Below are positions 43,636 to 53,519 of a stretch of DNA of 64,000 nt, piece after piece; position 1 is the first letter of the stretch; each line of letters begins with the position of its first letter. Location of the stretch: positions 1 to 64,000 of the forward strand of contig NZ_CP045670.1 in NCBI RefSeq assembly GCF_017161325.1, given 5' to 3'. The position numbers were made by a program, and so were the translations under genes. A model generated the notes under the pieces. The model saw only the letters and a program-made list of their open reading frames with translations, was not told the DNA's origin and searched no databases. The DNA comes from Treponema pedis (GTDB lineage Bacteria; Spirochaetota; Spirochaetia; Treponematales; Treponemataceae).

Positions 43636-46566
43636 TTACTTCTTTTTTGCACCCTTGCCCTTGGCGGGAGCCGCTTTTTTAACCTTGGCTTCAGCAGGTT
43701 TTTTTGAGGCGGACTTTTTTAAAGCCGGTTTTTTAACCGTTTCTTTTTTAGGGCTTCCTTTTTTTACAGCCGATTGTTTGGCGGCCGGTTTTCCTCCCGA
43801 AGTCTTTTTAGGAGCGGCTTTTTTTACGCCGGATTCAGTCCGTACGGCATTTTTAGGTGCCTGTTGTTTTTTAGCCTTTGCTCCAAAGCTCCTTGATAAA
43901 ATACGTTTATGCTCCAATTTTCTACCCTCTTTTTCCGCATTTTCAAGTTCAACTTGGGCAATTGAAAGAAGGGCTATAGGAACGGAATAAGAAGAACAGG
44001 AAACATAATTTAATCCCGCTTCCATACAAAAACGGACATTCTCGGGTCTGGCTCCATGTTCTCCGCAAAGACCCAAATGCAAATCAGGTCGGGTAAGTTT
44101 ACCGCGTTGAATTGCAATTTCAATTAAATCTCTTACACGGCTGTCAAGAACTGCAAAGGGGTTTCCGTCGATAAGGTCGTACATTGTATAATCGGGCATA
44201 AAGCTGTTAAAATCATCTCGTGAAAGGCCCAATGTGGTTTGAGTTAAATCGTTTGTACCGAAAGAGAAAAATTGTGCATATTTTGCAATCTCATCGGCGC
44301 TAAGTGCCGCGGCAGGCAATTCAACCATAGTACCAACCTTGTACTCAAGCTCGCTTCCGCCCATCTTTTTCCGTACTTCTTCGGCAATAGCGGAAATACC
44401 GACATAAGAATGACCTTCTATTTTCTTTCCGTAAATAATTTGCTTTAATTCTCTGAAATTCATAATTAAAGGAATCATAATTTCAGGGCGCACATCCACC
44501 TTTTCCTTTTTCAGCTTATAAGCCGCTTCAAAAATGGCGCGTACCTGCATTGCATAAATTTCAGGGTAGGTAATGGCAATTCGGCAGCCTCTGTGTCCCA
44601 ACATCGGATTAATTTCAGAAAGCATATCTATTGCGGATTGTAAATCCTTTTTATTCACTTTTTTCTTTTCCGAAGCGAGATATTTAATAAAGCCGTCAAG
44701 CTCCATCTCGTTATGAGGAAGAAATTCGTGCAAGGGGGCGTCCAAAAGACGTATCGTAACTTCTTTTCCGGCCATAGCTTTAAAAATTCCGTAAAAATCT
44801 TCCGCTTGGAATTTTTCAAGTTTATTTAAAACCTTTTGCCTTTCATCGGGAGATTCCGCAAGAATCATGCTGCGGAACATATTTATTCTTTTTTCGTTAA
44901 AGAACATGTGTTCGGTTCGGCAAAGACCGATACCCTCCGCACCGAAGGCGACTGCAAGCGATGCATCTCTGGGGCTGTCCGCATTTGCTCTAACGTAAAA
45001 GTCCGAAACAAAGCCCTTAGCTAAAGAAATAAAGTCCAATAAACCTGAAGTTGTGGGGTCAGGCTCAATTAGCTTGGCTTCTCCGAAGAAAACGGTAGAA
45101 TCGCCGTAATACGGAACATTAAGAGTAATATAATCTCCTTCGTTAATCGTAACACCGTCAATAATTGCCTTTTTTTGCAAAATCTTCATATCGGGGCGTA
45201 CGAGCGAAATTTTTCCGTATTGGCGGGCAACTACCGAAGCGTGAGCGGAATATCCGCCTTCGTTTGAAATAACACCTGTAGAAACCTCTATACCTTTTAC
45301 GTCGCCCGCATAAGTTGCCGGCATACACAAAATACATCTGGTATCTCGGCCTTCCAGTTTGGCAACACGCTGCGCCTCGATAAGAGAATCGGCGGTAAAA
45401 TAAACCCTTCCTACGGCAGCCCCCGGAGCACCTGCAATTCCGCCTTTAGAAGATTTAAGCCCCTTGGTACTCATAATATCGATTACGGGGTGAAGGATTT
45501 CATTTAACTGTCCGGGTTTTACAGTACGTACAACGTATTCCGCATCGACAATTTTTCTGTTGTAAAGGTCAAGTAAAAGCTGAACTAAAGAAATCGTGCT
45601 TTTTGCTTCAACCGATTTTTGTTCAATCAGCCAAAGTTTTCCCGCCTCGATTGTAAAGCGGATATTTCTGATTTCTTTACTGTGGTCTTCCAAAAGCCAT
45701 GCAATTTGCTGTAAACTTTTTAAATATTCAGGCTTAATCGAGTTAATATCCTTACCTTCGGCATTAATTTCATCGAATTTTTCCGCAAAAAATTGCCCTT
45801 GTAATTTCTTTTCCCCCGTAACGATGTTTCGGCTAAAGAAAGAACCTGAATAGGAGTCTTTTCCGTAGTTTCCGTAAACCATAGGCTGAATTAAAAGAGC
45901 TACATCGTTATCGTTATCTTCTTCCAATTTTAAAAGGCGGCTTATCATACGTACGGCTTCTTCAAGCTGAACTTCCGCATCTTCAAAGAAATTTTTCGGA
46001 AGATATTTTGCATATTCGTCCATAATTTTACACGGACTGGAGGTTATTTTGCCGCTCTTTAAGATTTGTTTAATTTCCTTTACAGCCTTATCAAAAACGG
46101 CAGCTTCTTTTTCTTTTTTTTCAAATTCCGCAATTTTATAAGCAACCGTTAAAATTCCGTTTAAAAGAAAAAGAGTTTCGTTTGCGGCAAAGGTTTCGCC
46201 TACATTTTCCTGAAAACCTATAACGGTATCTTTTGTAAGTCCGAAATTATGCAATGTAGGATAATTGGCAATTACCATATTCGGGGAAACAACCAGCTTT
46301 AAAAGAAGAGGATTATTCGCATCTCCGTAATTTTTTTGTACTTCGGTACCGAATTTTTTAAGATACGGAGCAAGTTCGGAATAGATAGGTTCTTCACTTA
46401 ATTCCTGCATTACGGAAGATTCTATTATAACTCCCGGCAAAATAGGCAGCTTTAACACTGCAAATTCATTTGCCTGCCTGCCGCGTATACCCAGTAAGTT
46501 TCTCTCGACATTTGCACCTACGGTTTCTTTACTGTTAAAAAAATGTATATTTTTTGAAAATTTCAT
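43636..46566 (-). CDS. ppdK: Pyruvate phosphate dikinase with a lysine/alanine-rich C-terminal tail
   Basis: PPDK interconverts pyruvate, ATP and phosphate with phosphoenolpyruvate, AMP and pyrophosphate. The N-terminal nucleotide-binding part is followed by the phosphohistidine domain (GGYSAHASVVARQYGK, the transferred His) and the PEP-binding TIM barrel (GAEGIGLCRTEHMFF, FSFGTNDLTQTTLGLSRDDF, and GLNYVSCSSYSVPIA with the catalytic Cys). Residues about 896-976 form an extra tail of repeated KKAAPKK/KKPALKK-like units, resembling eukaryotic histone H1 tails and absent from ordinary PPDKs. AAGGAG precedes the ATG. It follows a partner gene and cfpA. Confidence 0.93.
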   Translation of the reverse strand: MKFSKNIHFFNSKETVGANVERNLLGIRGRQANEFAVLKLPILPGVIIESSVMQELSEEPIYSELAPYLKKFGTEVQKNYGDANNPLLLKLVVSPNMVIANYPTLHNFGLTKDTVIGFQENVGETFAANETLFLLNGILTVAYKIAEFEKKEKEAAVFDKAVKEIKQILKSGKITSSPCKIMDEYAKYLPKNFFEDAEVQLEEAVRMISRLLKLEEDNDNDVALLIQPMVYGNYGKDSYSGSFFSRNIVTGEKKLQGQFFAEKFDEINAEGKDINSIKPEYLKSLQQIAWLLEDHSKEIRNIRFTIEAGKLWLIEQKSVEAKSTISLVQLLLDLYNRKIVDAEYVVRTVKPGQLNEILHPVIDIMSTKGLKSSKGGIAGAPGAAVGRVYFTADSLIEAQRVAKLEGRDTRCILCMPATYAGDVKGIEVSTGVISNEGGYSAHASVVARQYGKISLVRPDMKILQKKAIIDGVTINEGDYITLNVPYYGDSTVFFGEAKLIEPDPTTSGLLDFISLAKGFVSDFYVRANADSPRDASLAVAFGAEGIGLCRTEHMFFNEKRINMFRSMILAESPDERQKVLNKLEKFQAEDFYGIFKAMAGKEVTIRLLDAPLHEFLPHNEMELDGFIKYLASEKKKVNKKDLQSAIDMLSEINPMLGHRGCRIAITYPEIYAMQVRAIFEAAYKLKKEKVDVRPEIMIPLIMNFRELKQIIYGKKIEGHSYVGISAIAEEVRKKMGGSELEYKVGTMVELPAAALSADEIAKYAQFFSFGTNDLTQTTLGLSRDDFNSFMPDYTMYDLIDGNPFAVLDSRVRDLIEIAIQRGKLTRPDLHLGLCGEHGARPENVRFCMEAGLNYVSCSSYSVPIALLSIAQVELENAEKEGRKLEHKRILSRSFGAKAKKQQAPKNAVRTESGVKKAAPKKTSGGKPAAKQSAVKKGSPKKETVKKPALKKSASKKPAEAKVKKAAPAKGKGAKKK

Positions 46567-46582
46567 TTTTTACTCCTTTTAA

Positions 46583-47632
46583 CTAAAACAAATTTAATAC
46601 GGTATCGGGAGAACCGTGTAAAAATGCTTCAAACATAGGGCTTGCACCCTGTCTAAAATATTTCGATAACTTTGAAAGGTCGTTAATTTCTTCCGCAGAA
46701 ATTGCAAATTGAATTGAACTTCCGTGTTTTACCTTTCCCCATTTAAAAAGAGTGTTTATATCTACAATTCTTTCGCCGTCATAAAATATCATAACTTCCG
46801 CATCGGGATACTTGGCATTGTAGCTTCTTATAATTCTTTTCCATGCTTCAACGTTTCCGTTATGGAACAATTCGTTTGAAACAGGAACCGAAACAAGCTG
46901 GGACATTTTTTTAGGTCCTGTAGAAACTGCCGAAGGCCTTTCAAGATGAGAAGGCACTGAAGATGATTGCTGAACGGAAGCGGGCGTTTGTACGACAGGC
47001 GCGGCTCTCTTTCCGGCGGGAGCACGTTTAACCGTTTTTTTGGCGGCAACTTTGCGCTCTTTTACGGGAGCGGCTTTTTTAGGTTCAACATATTTAAACG
47101 GCCCCGTCTTCGCTTCCGCGGGAACGGCAGCCTGTTTATTTTCAAATAATTTAAGAATTCCGAAAACAATTGTCTTTGCAAGACTGTCCGACACTTCTCC
47201 CTTATCCTGTTTTCCTACATAGATAAGAAGAAGTTCATTTTTTCTAAACCCCTGAATAATTGAAGCGGCTCCCGGGTTTTTGGGATTTATAGCCAAAAAA
47301 CCCAAATCGGGGTGGTCATAGCCTAACACTATATCAATTCCATTCCATTTCCCGACTTCTTGGGTAAACTTGGAGGCATCTTCCAAAACATATTTTATAT
47401 TTTCGGATACGACTTTGTAATTCCACTTATCTAAAAGCGAAACCGAAAGAATAGACCTCACCTGTTCCGGTTTAACCGTTTTTTCACGAATCATATTGTT
47501 TATTGTATCCGCAAGGTTTTCCGTAGGATTACATTTATCGAGAATTTCGATAACGGACTGAATATGCCTTACGGACATATTAAAGTCGCTTTTTTTAGCA
47601 AGCGGTACAAAAAAATTGGATATATTAACCAT
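46583..47632 (-). CDS. Unknown protein with a basic alanine/lysine linker, next to cfpA
   Basis: The 349-aa soluble protein has an N-terminal domain (about 1-165, helical start MVNISNFFVPLAKKSDFN), a low-complexity basic linker (about 178-235: EPKKAAPVKERKVAAKKTVK and a Pro/Ser part), and a C-terminal domain (about 240-349). No known family is recognised. AAGGAG precedes the ATG. It lies between cfpA and ppdK, all on the minus strand; I recall a similar order in T. pallidum but cannot verify it here. The linker resembles the ppdK tail. Confidence 0.75.
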   Translation of the reverse strand: MVNISNFFVPLAKKSDFNMSVRHIQSVIEILDKCNPTENLADTINNMIREKTVKPEQVRSILSVSLLDKWNYKVVSENIKYVLEDASKFTQEVGKWNGIDIVLGYDHPDLGFLAINPKNPGAASIIQGFRKNELLLIYVGKQDKGEVSDSLAKTIVFGILKLFENKQAAVPAEAKTGPFKYVEPKKAAPVKERKVAAKKTVKRAPAGKRAAPVVQTPASVQQSSSVPSHLERPSAVSTGPKKMSQLVSVPVSNELFHNGNVEAWKRIIRSYNAKYPDAEVMIFYDGERIVDINTLFKWGKVKHGSSIQFAISAEEINDLSKLSKYFRQGASPMFEAFLHGSPDTVLNLF

Positions 47633-47657
47633 AACATACTCCTTTGGTTTTAAGAAA

Positions 47658-47690
47658 AAGCCCCCCGAAACGGGGTGTTTCAGGGGGCTT
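47658..47690 (-). terminator. Terminator or attenuator after cfpA
   Basis: A GC-rich hairpin (AAGCCCCC ... GGGGGCTT, with inner pairing GAAAC/GTTTC) lies in the gap after the cfpA stop; on the minus strand it is followed by CTTTTTCTTAAAA. It may isolate the highly expressed cfpA from the next gene. Confidence 0.7.
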
Positions 47691-47724
47691 AAATTTTAAT
47701 CGGTATAAAATTTATAAGCCGAAA

Positions 47725-49776
47725 TTAGATTTCCTTAATACCGGACTTAGTCCTTCTTCTTCCTCGACCTGAATCTACCGAACCTTTTTTTGCCGTTCTT
47801 GCAACACCTTTTCTCGGTCCGCCGCGTCTTTTAGCGGGAGCCGATACGGTTTCAGCAGCTGCGGGAGCCGCGATAGCGGGTGTGCTGTTCAGCATATCGA
47901 TAAACTGTGAACGTCCTGCAGGATTTGCCGCTTTGGGGTCTTCCTCTGCGGTAGCAAAACTCTGTGCAATATCCGCACGAACCGTAGAACGTCTTCGGCT
48001 GAACGATGCGAACGCTGCGTCCGCAAAGCCCTTGGATACGCCGTGTAAGAATTCATTAAGAACGTTAGCCATACCGTCAAGAGTTGCCTTCTTTCGCTTA
48101 ATTGAAGTAATATCAAGGTCAAGCAAAAGACCGGGCTGAAGATGGAATGGATTAATAAGATAATCGAATTTGTTGAATTCGGCTTCGAGGAACGAAAGCC
48201 TGTCTTCTACAACGCGTCTTTCGATGGGATATTGATATGTATACAAATCCTTCATTTTTTGGCGCATAATGATAAGCTTTTTGCGGAGCTTGTCTTTTTC
48301 GTAGATATAGGTTCTGTTCATCTTTTCAACTTCGGTTTCCGGAGTTTTGATAAAAGAAATCTCGTCCCAAACCTTAGCCGTATCTTCATACAAGGGGTCT
48401 CCCGTCTTATCTTTGAAGTTCTTTTTGATGTACTTCTTATAGCGGGCTGCCAAGTCGTCAAAGTCCGTGATTTTTGTCATAAACTTGGATTTATCGTAAG
48501 TTGTGCGTACAACGTCCCAAAGATGCTGAATTTCGGTTTCGAAAGAGCTCATCATAACTTCATAAGCCTGTCTTTCGGCCAAAAGCTGGGCATTGTCGTA
48601 ATACTTAAGCTTAATTTGGTACCTTTCATCGGGAAGATTTGCAACATCGGTATCGTCATACTCGCGTAAAATCAATTCACGGGCATTCTTTAAGTTTTCG
48701 ATGTATTGATAACCCATTTTTGATGTATCGAGAATGGAAGTAAGAGAGTTAATAGCTGTGTTAAAACCTCTGTTTCTGATATTTTCAAGGTCGATAATCT
48801 TCTTTAAGTTTTCGCGTATGTTCAACTGGTCGAAGGTTTCGGGGTCGATTTCCGCGCGGAGATTGTTGATTCTTTCCATAAGGTCTTTTGAAACAACATC
48901 GTATCTCTTGCTCTTGGGATTATCGATATCATCATCGGTAATCGTAGAAACCTTTTTCATTTTTTCGAAAATGATGGCACCGTCGGATAATTCTTCCAAA
49001 CCTTGGTCGATTCTGGCATCTTTCATTTTTTCGATTTCTTTATCAATTATATCCATGTAATGATTCGACAAAAGGTCTTTAATGAGATACTCTACAGTCG
49101 ATTGATATTGGAAAATAGGACTGATAAGTTCCGAGTCAAGAATGTTTACGGAAAGTTTAACATCGGTTACGGTCTTGGGCTTGTAAAGATTGTCTTTAAA
49201 CGCACACTTTACAATCGAATAAGCGTTTTCACCTCGAACGAAAGCGCCTACGTCAGTTTTTTGCCTTAACAGCGAGTTGGTAAGAGTTTCCAAGTCGTTT
49301 ACACCGCGCTGTACGTGTCCCTGTAAGTGACCGTACATATTAACGATTGATTTTTCGATTTCGCCCGTGTTAAACTTATCGGCGCCTCCTACGGCATCAA
49401 GAAGGGTTGCGATTTCTTTCGGAGTATAGCGGTCGAGAACCTTCATTTCTTCCCGGTCAATAAATCCGCGAACCTTTTTCAGCATTTCATCTTCAGCCGT
49501 TACCATGTATCGGTTGAACATGTTCTGGTAGTTTTGGTTAAAGTAGTTATACAACTTTTCTTTCACACCGCCCATGACATCCAATCTTTCGAGGACTTCT
49601 TTGGGAAGTTTGGTGTTCAAGTGGTGTAACACTTTATTCGTTTCTTCTTCAATCAGCTGATTTACTTCTTTCTGCTGATCTCGATAATCTTGAGCCAACG
49701 AGTTTCTCGAACCGACAGCACTGGGCTTTTCGGGATGGAATACATTCGGGCTCTGTGGTAGATCTAAATTTGCCAT
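47725..49776 (-). CDS. cfpA: Cytoplasmic filament protein A
   Basis: CfpA forms the ribbon-like cytoplasmic filaments that run beneath the inner membrane of treponemes and are needed for normal cell division. The 683-aa protein matches the treponemal family in length and sequence (start [20 protein letters not shown], long helical regions with charged heptad-like stretches). The C-terminus (about 640-683) is a basic Gly/Arg/Lys-rich tail: [15 protein letters not shown] and [10 protein letters not shown]. An AAGGAG ribosome site precedes the ATG. The promoter is at 49829-49856. Confidence 0.93.
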   Translation of the reverse strand: MANLDLPQSPNVFHPEKPSAVGSRNSLAQDYRDQQKEVNQLIEEETNKVLHHLNTKLPKEVLERLDVMGGVKEKLYNYFNQNYQNMFNRYMVTAEDEMLKKVRGFIDREEMKVLDRYTPKEIATLLDAVGGADKFNTGEIEKSIVNMYGHLQGHVQRGVNDLETLTNSLLRQKTDVGAFVRGENAYSIVKCAFKDNLYKPKTVTDVKLSVNILDSELISPIFQYQSTVEYLIKDLLSNHYMDIIDKEIEKMKDARIDQGLEELSDGAIIFEKMKKVSTITDDDIDNPKSKRYDVVSKDLMERINNLRAEIDPETFDQLNIRENLKKIIDLENIRNRGFNTAINSLTSILDTSKMGYQYIENLKNARELILREYDDTDVANLPDERYQIKLKYYDNAQLLAERQAYEVMMSSFETEIQHLWDVVRTTYDKSKFMTKITDFDDLAARYKKYIKKNFKDKTGDPLYEDTAKVWDEISFIKTPETEVEKMNRTYIYEKDKLRKKLIIMRQKMKDLYTYQYPIERRVVEDRLSFLEAEFNKFDYLINPFHLQPGLLLDLDITSIKRKKATLDGMANVLNEFLHGVSKGFADAAFASFSRRRSTVRADIAQSFATAEEDPKAANPAGRSQFIDMLNSTPAIAAPAAAETVSAPAKRRGGPRKGVARTAKKGSVDSGRGRRRTKSGIKEI

Positions 49777-49828
49777 TATTACATCTCCTTAACTTTAGCA
49801 ATTTTGTTACAATACAATATACAACACT

Positions 49829-49856
49829 ATCATACAATTATAAACATATTTTGCAA
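49829..49856 (-). promoter_or_regulatory. cfpA promoter
   Basis: Minus strand: TTGCAA (49851-49856), 16 bp, TATGAT (49829-49834), about 50 bases upstream of the cfpA ATG. Confidence 0.55.
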
Positions 49857-49943
49857 AATGTAAAGAGTTTTTTTTTATAAACTTAGTGATTTTTTTTAAA
49901 ATATGTTATATAATAAGTTAATATTGCTGAAAAAGGAGCAGTT

Positions 49944-50606
49944 ATGTACAATAAAAAATTTTTTTCGGTATTTTTAACGGCTGTTATTCTTATTTTTAAT
50001 TTGAATGCAGGAGAAAGAACTATTCCCGTCGATATGGTTATTATGATTGATAAATCATTGTCTATGGAGGGAACGGGTAAATTCGACAGTTTAAAAAAAT
50101 GGGTTTTAGACGAACTTGTAGAGCAAATGCTTACCGCAGGAGATTGGGTAAGTGTATATCAATTTTATGAAAATCCCGAACACTTGCTTTCCGTAAATGT
50201 AAACACTTCACAGGACAAACAAAAAATTGTAAATACTATAAGCTCAATAAAACCGGACGGAAAATATACCGATATCGGAAAAGCTCTTGATAAAATGCAA
50301 GAGGTAATGAAGACAAGAAACAGTAACGGAAGATACAAAGTGTTGTTATTAGTAACGGACCTTGAACAAGATGCACCTTGGCCTTCAAAATATTCGGGGA
50401 AGCAAAAAAAGTTTTCAAGTCCGTATCTTGTAGAATCAAGAATAATAAAACACGACAACTGGTACGAAATTACGGTTGATATGGGAATTGAAGAACGCGT
50501 AGTTACTACAACGTCTTCTCTTTTTTCCGACATTATAAAAAATGCGGGAAAAGAACGCACAAAAGCAAATGAAAAAGAAGCGTTAATTAAAACCAAAAAA
50601 CCGTGA
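49944..50606 (+). CDS. Secreted von Willebrand factor A-domain protein
   Basis: The 220-aa protein has a signal peptide (about 1-23, ending LNAGE) and one VWA domain. The metal-ion-dependent adhesion site is visible: DMVIMIDKSLSMEG (DxSxS variant, D33-S37 region), then the later threonine in KYTDIGKAL and the aspartate in LLLVTDLEQ. AAGGAG precedes the ATG. It sits between cfpA and a pallilysin-related gene, the order I recall for T. pallidum TP0748-TP0751, where the VWA protein TP0750 is a host-protein-degrading factor. By position it is the likely counterpart. Confidence 0.8.
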   Translation: MYNKKFFSVFLTAVILIFNLNAGERTIPVDMVIMIDKSLSMEGTGKFDSLKKWVLDELVEQMLTAGDWVSVYQFYENPEHLLSVNVNTSQDKQKIVNTISSIKPDGKYTDIGKALDKMQEVMKTRNSNGRYKVLLLVTDLEQDAPWPSKYSGKQKKFSSPYLVESRIIKHDNWYEITVDMGIEERVVTTTSSLFSDIIKNAGKERTKANEKEALIKTKKP

Positions 50607-50631
50607 TTGTAATATCGGCTTTCAATTTAAA

Positions 50632-50683
50632 ATCGGACATCTTGTAAAAAACCGAATTAAATAGTTTTTAAAAGATGTCCGAT
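50632..50683. repeat. Perfect 12-bp inverted repeat downstream of the VWA gene
   Basis: ATCGGACATCTT (50632-50643) and AAGATGTCCGAT (50672-50683) flank a 28-nt loop. No T-run follows on either side, so it is not a typical terminator. A looser outer repeat involving TTTCAATTTA near 50620 and TAAATTGAAAA near 50750 may nest around it. Confidence 0.6.
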
Positions 50684-50812
50684 AAACGGTACTTACAGGC
50701 AAACTTTGTTTATTTGTAAAAAGTTTAAGTTTTAAAAATACCGATTATAAATTGAAAAGCGTTAATTGTTCGCGATATAAAATTTGCAAATTCATTAAAG
50801 AGGTTTTAATTT

Positions 50813-52295
50813 ATGTTTAAAAGAGTATTATACGCCTTATCTTTTGCAGGGGCACTCATTTTGCTTGCAAGTGTAATTTTTTTTCAGATGAAAAGAAAAA
50901 ATTCCGTACAGGAAACAAAACCCGCAACAAAAACAATTATACCTGCCGCATCTTCAAAAATAGATAATCAAACGGGCAAAAACGAAACCGATTCAAAGGG
51001 TGCCGATGCAAAAATATTTTTGGAATTATCAAACGATGAAGTATTTATAGACGCAATTACAGGCGATTTAAACGGCGACGGAGTAGAAGACCAAATAGTT
51101 GCGGTAAAAAAATTGTTGGACCCTTTTTTTATATTTGATTATTTCCATTCAAGACCCGATTATGCAAAAATGCAGCCGTATTGAAGAAATACGAACACCC
51201 ATTACACAGCCTAAATCTCTTACGTTTTATATTATGGAACCGGACAATTCCGCACCTGCAATTCTTTATTCGGGAATGACTTCAGACAACGGACAAAGTT
51301 TTTCAATTCAAAAAATAAATAAAGATAAGGACGGAGTTTTTTTCTTTACGCAAATTGCGGATATACATGCAGATATACAAATTCTATTACAGGAATTAAA
51401 AGGACAAAACATTTACGAAGAAGGATTTGCCGCATATAGAATACTCGCATATAATTCGGACAGTTCGGCACCCAATACGCTTAATCAAATTCAAACGGAA
51501 TATGTATGGAACAATAAAACAAATATGTTTGAAAAAGGAAGAGAACAAAAAATTCCGGGAGAAAAAATAGAAAGCACTCTTTTACGCAAATTGCAAACCG
51601 GTAATATGGAATCGTTTATAGATTTTTTATCTCAACTTTGGTATCAATCCGAAAACGGTAAAAATTCGGGAAGAAGTATTTATTTGGATAAAAACGACAA
51701 CAACATAATATTCAATTTCGACAATATTGAAGAAATATACGAAATAAAAACAACCTTACCGCGCAGATACGGTTTGTTTTTTACCGCAAATAATAAATCA
51801 ATTCCGAACATTATACGCAGAGTAGATATAGAAATTAAGGGTGTAGATGAAATTCAAATACGGGTTATAGAAGACGTAGCCAGAATCAAATTCGGTACAT
51901 CTTCTCTTTGGAACGGAACTTATAAAAAAAACACCAACCTTTTGCATTACACGAATACAAACAAACAAGATAAGGTTGAAAAAATAAGAAAAAAATTGGA
52001 ACAGCCGGAAAGCAAATGGGAAACGCAAAACGGACAAACAATTTCTTTTACGGGAAATAAATATACTCTCACAAAAGACGGAAAAGATTCTTCAGGATAC
52101 TTTAATATAATCGAAATTGAAAATAAAACCGTACTGCAAATGAAAACTTCGGAAAGTATGAATAAATTTTATTTAATCAATCTTGAAGAAAAAAATAAAA
52201 AGCAAATACTTACGTTAATTAAAATAAAACTGAACATAAACGAAATAATTCCAACCGGAGACGAACCGTCGGTATTTGTAAAAGATGCGGAATAG
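50813..52295 (+). pseudogene. Pallilysin-related adhesin-like protein, frameshifted at a T7 tract
   Basis: The first frame (50813-51184) gives a membrane anchor (about 8-26), a linker and a calcium-loop-like segment DLNGDGVEDQIVAV. It runs out of frame at CCC-T7 (51124-51130). The second frame continues seamlessly (LIISIQDPIMQKCSRIEEIR...) to 52295. With one T fewer the two join as one protein of about 493 aa. Position after cfpA and the VWA gene suggests the pallilysin (TP0751) family; I see no HEXXH metalloprotease motif in either part, so protease activity is doubtful. Decay, slippage or assembly error are all possible. Confidence 0.6.
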
Positions 52296-52311
52296 TTTAT
52301 AATTATTCAAG

Positions 52312-52340
52312 TTGACATATATATTAAAACTCAATATAAT
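52312..52340 (+). promoter_or_regulatory. Perfect consensus promoter of the rhodanese lipoprotein gene
   Basis: TTGACA (52312-52317), 17 bp, TATAAT (52335-52340), about 24 bases before the start codon, with GGAG in between. Confidence 0.8.
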
Positions 52341-52363
52341 TTAAATTAAATATTATGGAGAAA

Positions 52364-53083
52364 ATGATGAAAAAGGTTTTTATTTGTTTTATCGTATCGG
52401 CCGTTTTTATTTTTACATCTTGTGCCGAAATAATAACTGTAATTGATGTAAAAGGTTCGGACTTGGAAAACTTAAATGCAGAAGGAACAAAAGACACTAT
52501 TTTAATTATAGATACACGCCCGTATACGGAATATAAAAACGGACACTTGCCTAATGCAATAAATATTCCGAAAAGCGAAATAAATACGCGTGTAAACGAA
52601 TTTGAAGATTGGAAAGAAAAACCTATTTATGTGTATGCCGATACCGATGACGACAGTTTTGAAGCTGCAAAGATTTTTGTCGAAGCCGGTTGTAAAATTA
52701 TATATAATGCCGAAGGAATAAAACAGTATTCATACAAAACAATAAAATACGATTGTATGAGAGGTGTTGTTTTTGAACAAAAAATTAATTCTCCTAATAT
52801 AATAATTATTGATTGCAGAACAAAACAGGCCTATGATATGGGGCATATACTCGGGGCAATCTCCATTCCGTCCATTCCCATTGCGGAATTTGAAAAAAAT
52901 ATTGCGAACCTTCCTAAAGATAAAAAGCTGTTTTTATATTGCAATGTAGGCTCCGCTTCGGCGAGAGCCGCACTGACATTATCGGAAGCGGGCTTTAAAG
53001 AAATTTATAATACCATAGACGGAGTTAGAGAATATCCTTTTAATCTTATACAGGAAGAAACTCCTCCGGACAAACGGCAATAA
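52364..53083 (+). CDS. Tandem-rhodanese lipoprotein
   Basis: The protein starts at ATG 52364 or 52367 (GGAGA just upstream; an earlier ATG at 52355 overlaps that site). A lipoprotein signal ends FIFTSC, with the lipidated Cys at about residue 19. Two rhodanese domains follow. In the first, the active-site loop reads VYADTDDDS, with no cysteine. In the second it is LYCNVGSASARAAL, with the catalytic cysteine. Such exported rhodaneses may carry sulfur or act in redox sensing; the substrate is unknown. It lies directly upstream of the B12 riboswitch operon but has its own promoter. Confidence 0.85.
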   Translation: MMKKVFICFIVSAVFIFTSCAEIITVIDVKGSDLENLNAEGTKDTILIIDTRPYTEYKNGHLPNAINIPKSEINTRVNEFEDWKEKPIYVYADTDDDSFEAAKIFVEAGCKIIYNAEGIKQYSYKTIKYDCMRGVVFEQKINSPNIIIIDCRTKQAYDMGHILGAISIPSIPIAEFEKNIANLPKDKKLFLYCNVGSASARAALTLSEAGFKEIYNTIDGVREYPFNLIQEETPPDKRQ

Positions 53084-53087
53084 TAAC

Positions 53088-53116
53088 TTGACATAAATAA
53101 AAAAAACGCCTAAAAT
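53088..53116 (+). promoter_or_regulatory. Promoter of the B12-uptake operon
   Basis: TTGACA (53088-53093), 17 bp, TAAAAT (53111-53116), just upstream of the riboswitch. Confidence 0.75.
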
Positions 53117-53130
53117 AATTTTACTTAAAA

Positions 53131-53300
53131 CCCGTACCGGTACCGCAATTTCAGGTTTAAAAGGGAAGCACGGTGTAATTCCGTCACGGTCCCGCCGCTG
53201 TAAGAGTTCAATCTTTTTAAAAATATGTCACTGAGAAATCGGGAAGGCTTTAAAAAGGTGTTAAAGCTCGAAGTCAGAAGACCTGCCGGTATGCGGAATT
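53131..53300 (+). promoter_or_regulatory. Cobalamin riboswitch
   Basis: The leader RNA carries the conserved B12-aptamer elements in order: GGGAAGCACGGTG (53163 on), AATTCCGTCACGGTCCCGCC, GCTGTAAGAG, CACTGAG, and the B12 box AAGTCAGAAGACCTGCCG at 53271-53288. It precedes a BtuF-BtuC-BtuD type transporter, as expected. The expression platform between about 53300 and the first ATG at 53520 is not obvious; sequestration of the AAGGGG ribosome site or termination are both possible. Confidence 0.93.
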
Positions 53301-53519
53301 ATACTGTACTTTACGGTCGATAAGGTTCAGAATACAAATTATGTTTCTCATAAGGTTTTCTTTTTCAAAGTTCGTATTTAAAAAATTTATACTTCTTTGA
53401 AATCAAAAAGTATATTAAGAAGACTTTATAAATTTTTACTGTACTCTGTTATTTTTAATGCACACGTAAAGCGGTTTAAATTTAAGGTTTTAATCTTTTT
53501 ATTTTCAAGGGGAAAAATT

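Noticed and set aside
47882..49269. Several plus-strand open frames opposite cfpA
   Set aside because: cfpA is a clear, highly conserved gene on the minus strand; the opposite frames have no ribosome sites or recognisable domains.
50813..52295. Metalloprotease activity by analogy with pallilysin
   Set aside because: No HEXXH is present in either part, so only the positional and family-level similarity is reported.
53397..53519. 41-residue N-terminal extension of the BtuF-type protein
   Set aside because: It lies in the riboswitch leader, lacks a ribosome site, and would bury the lipoprotein signal that starts at 53520.
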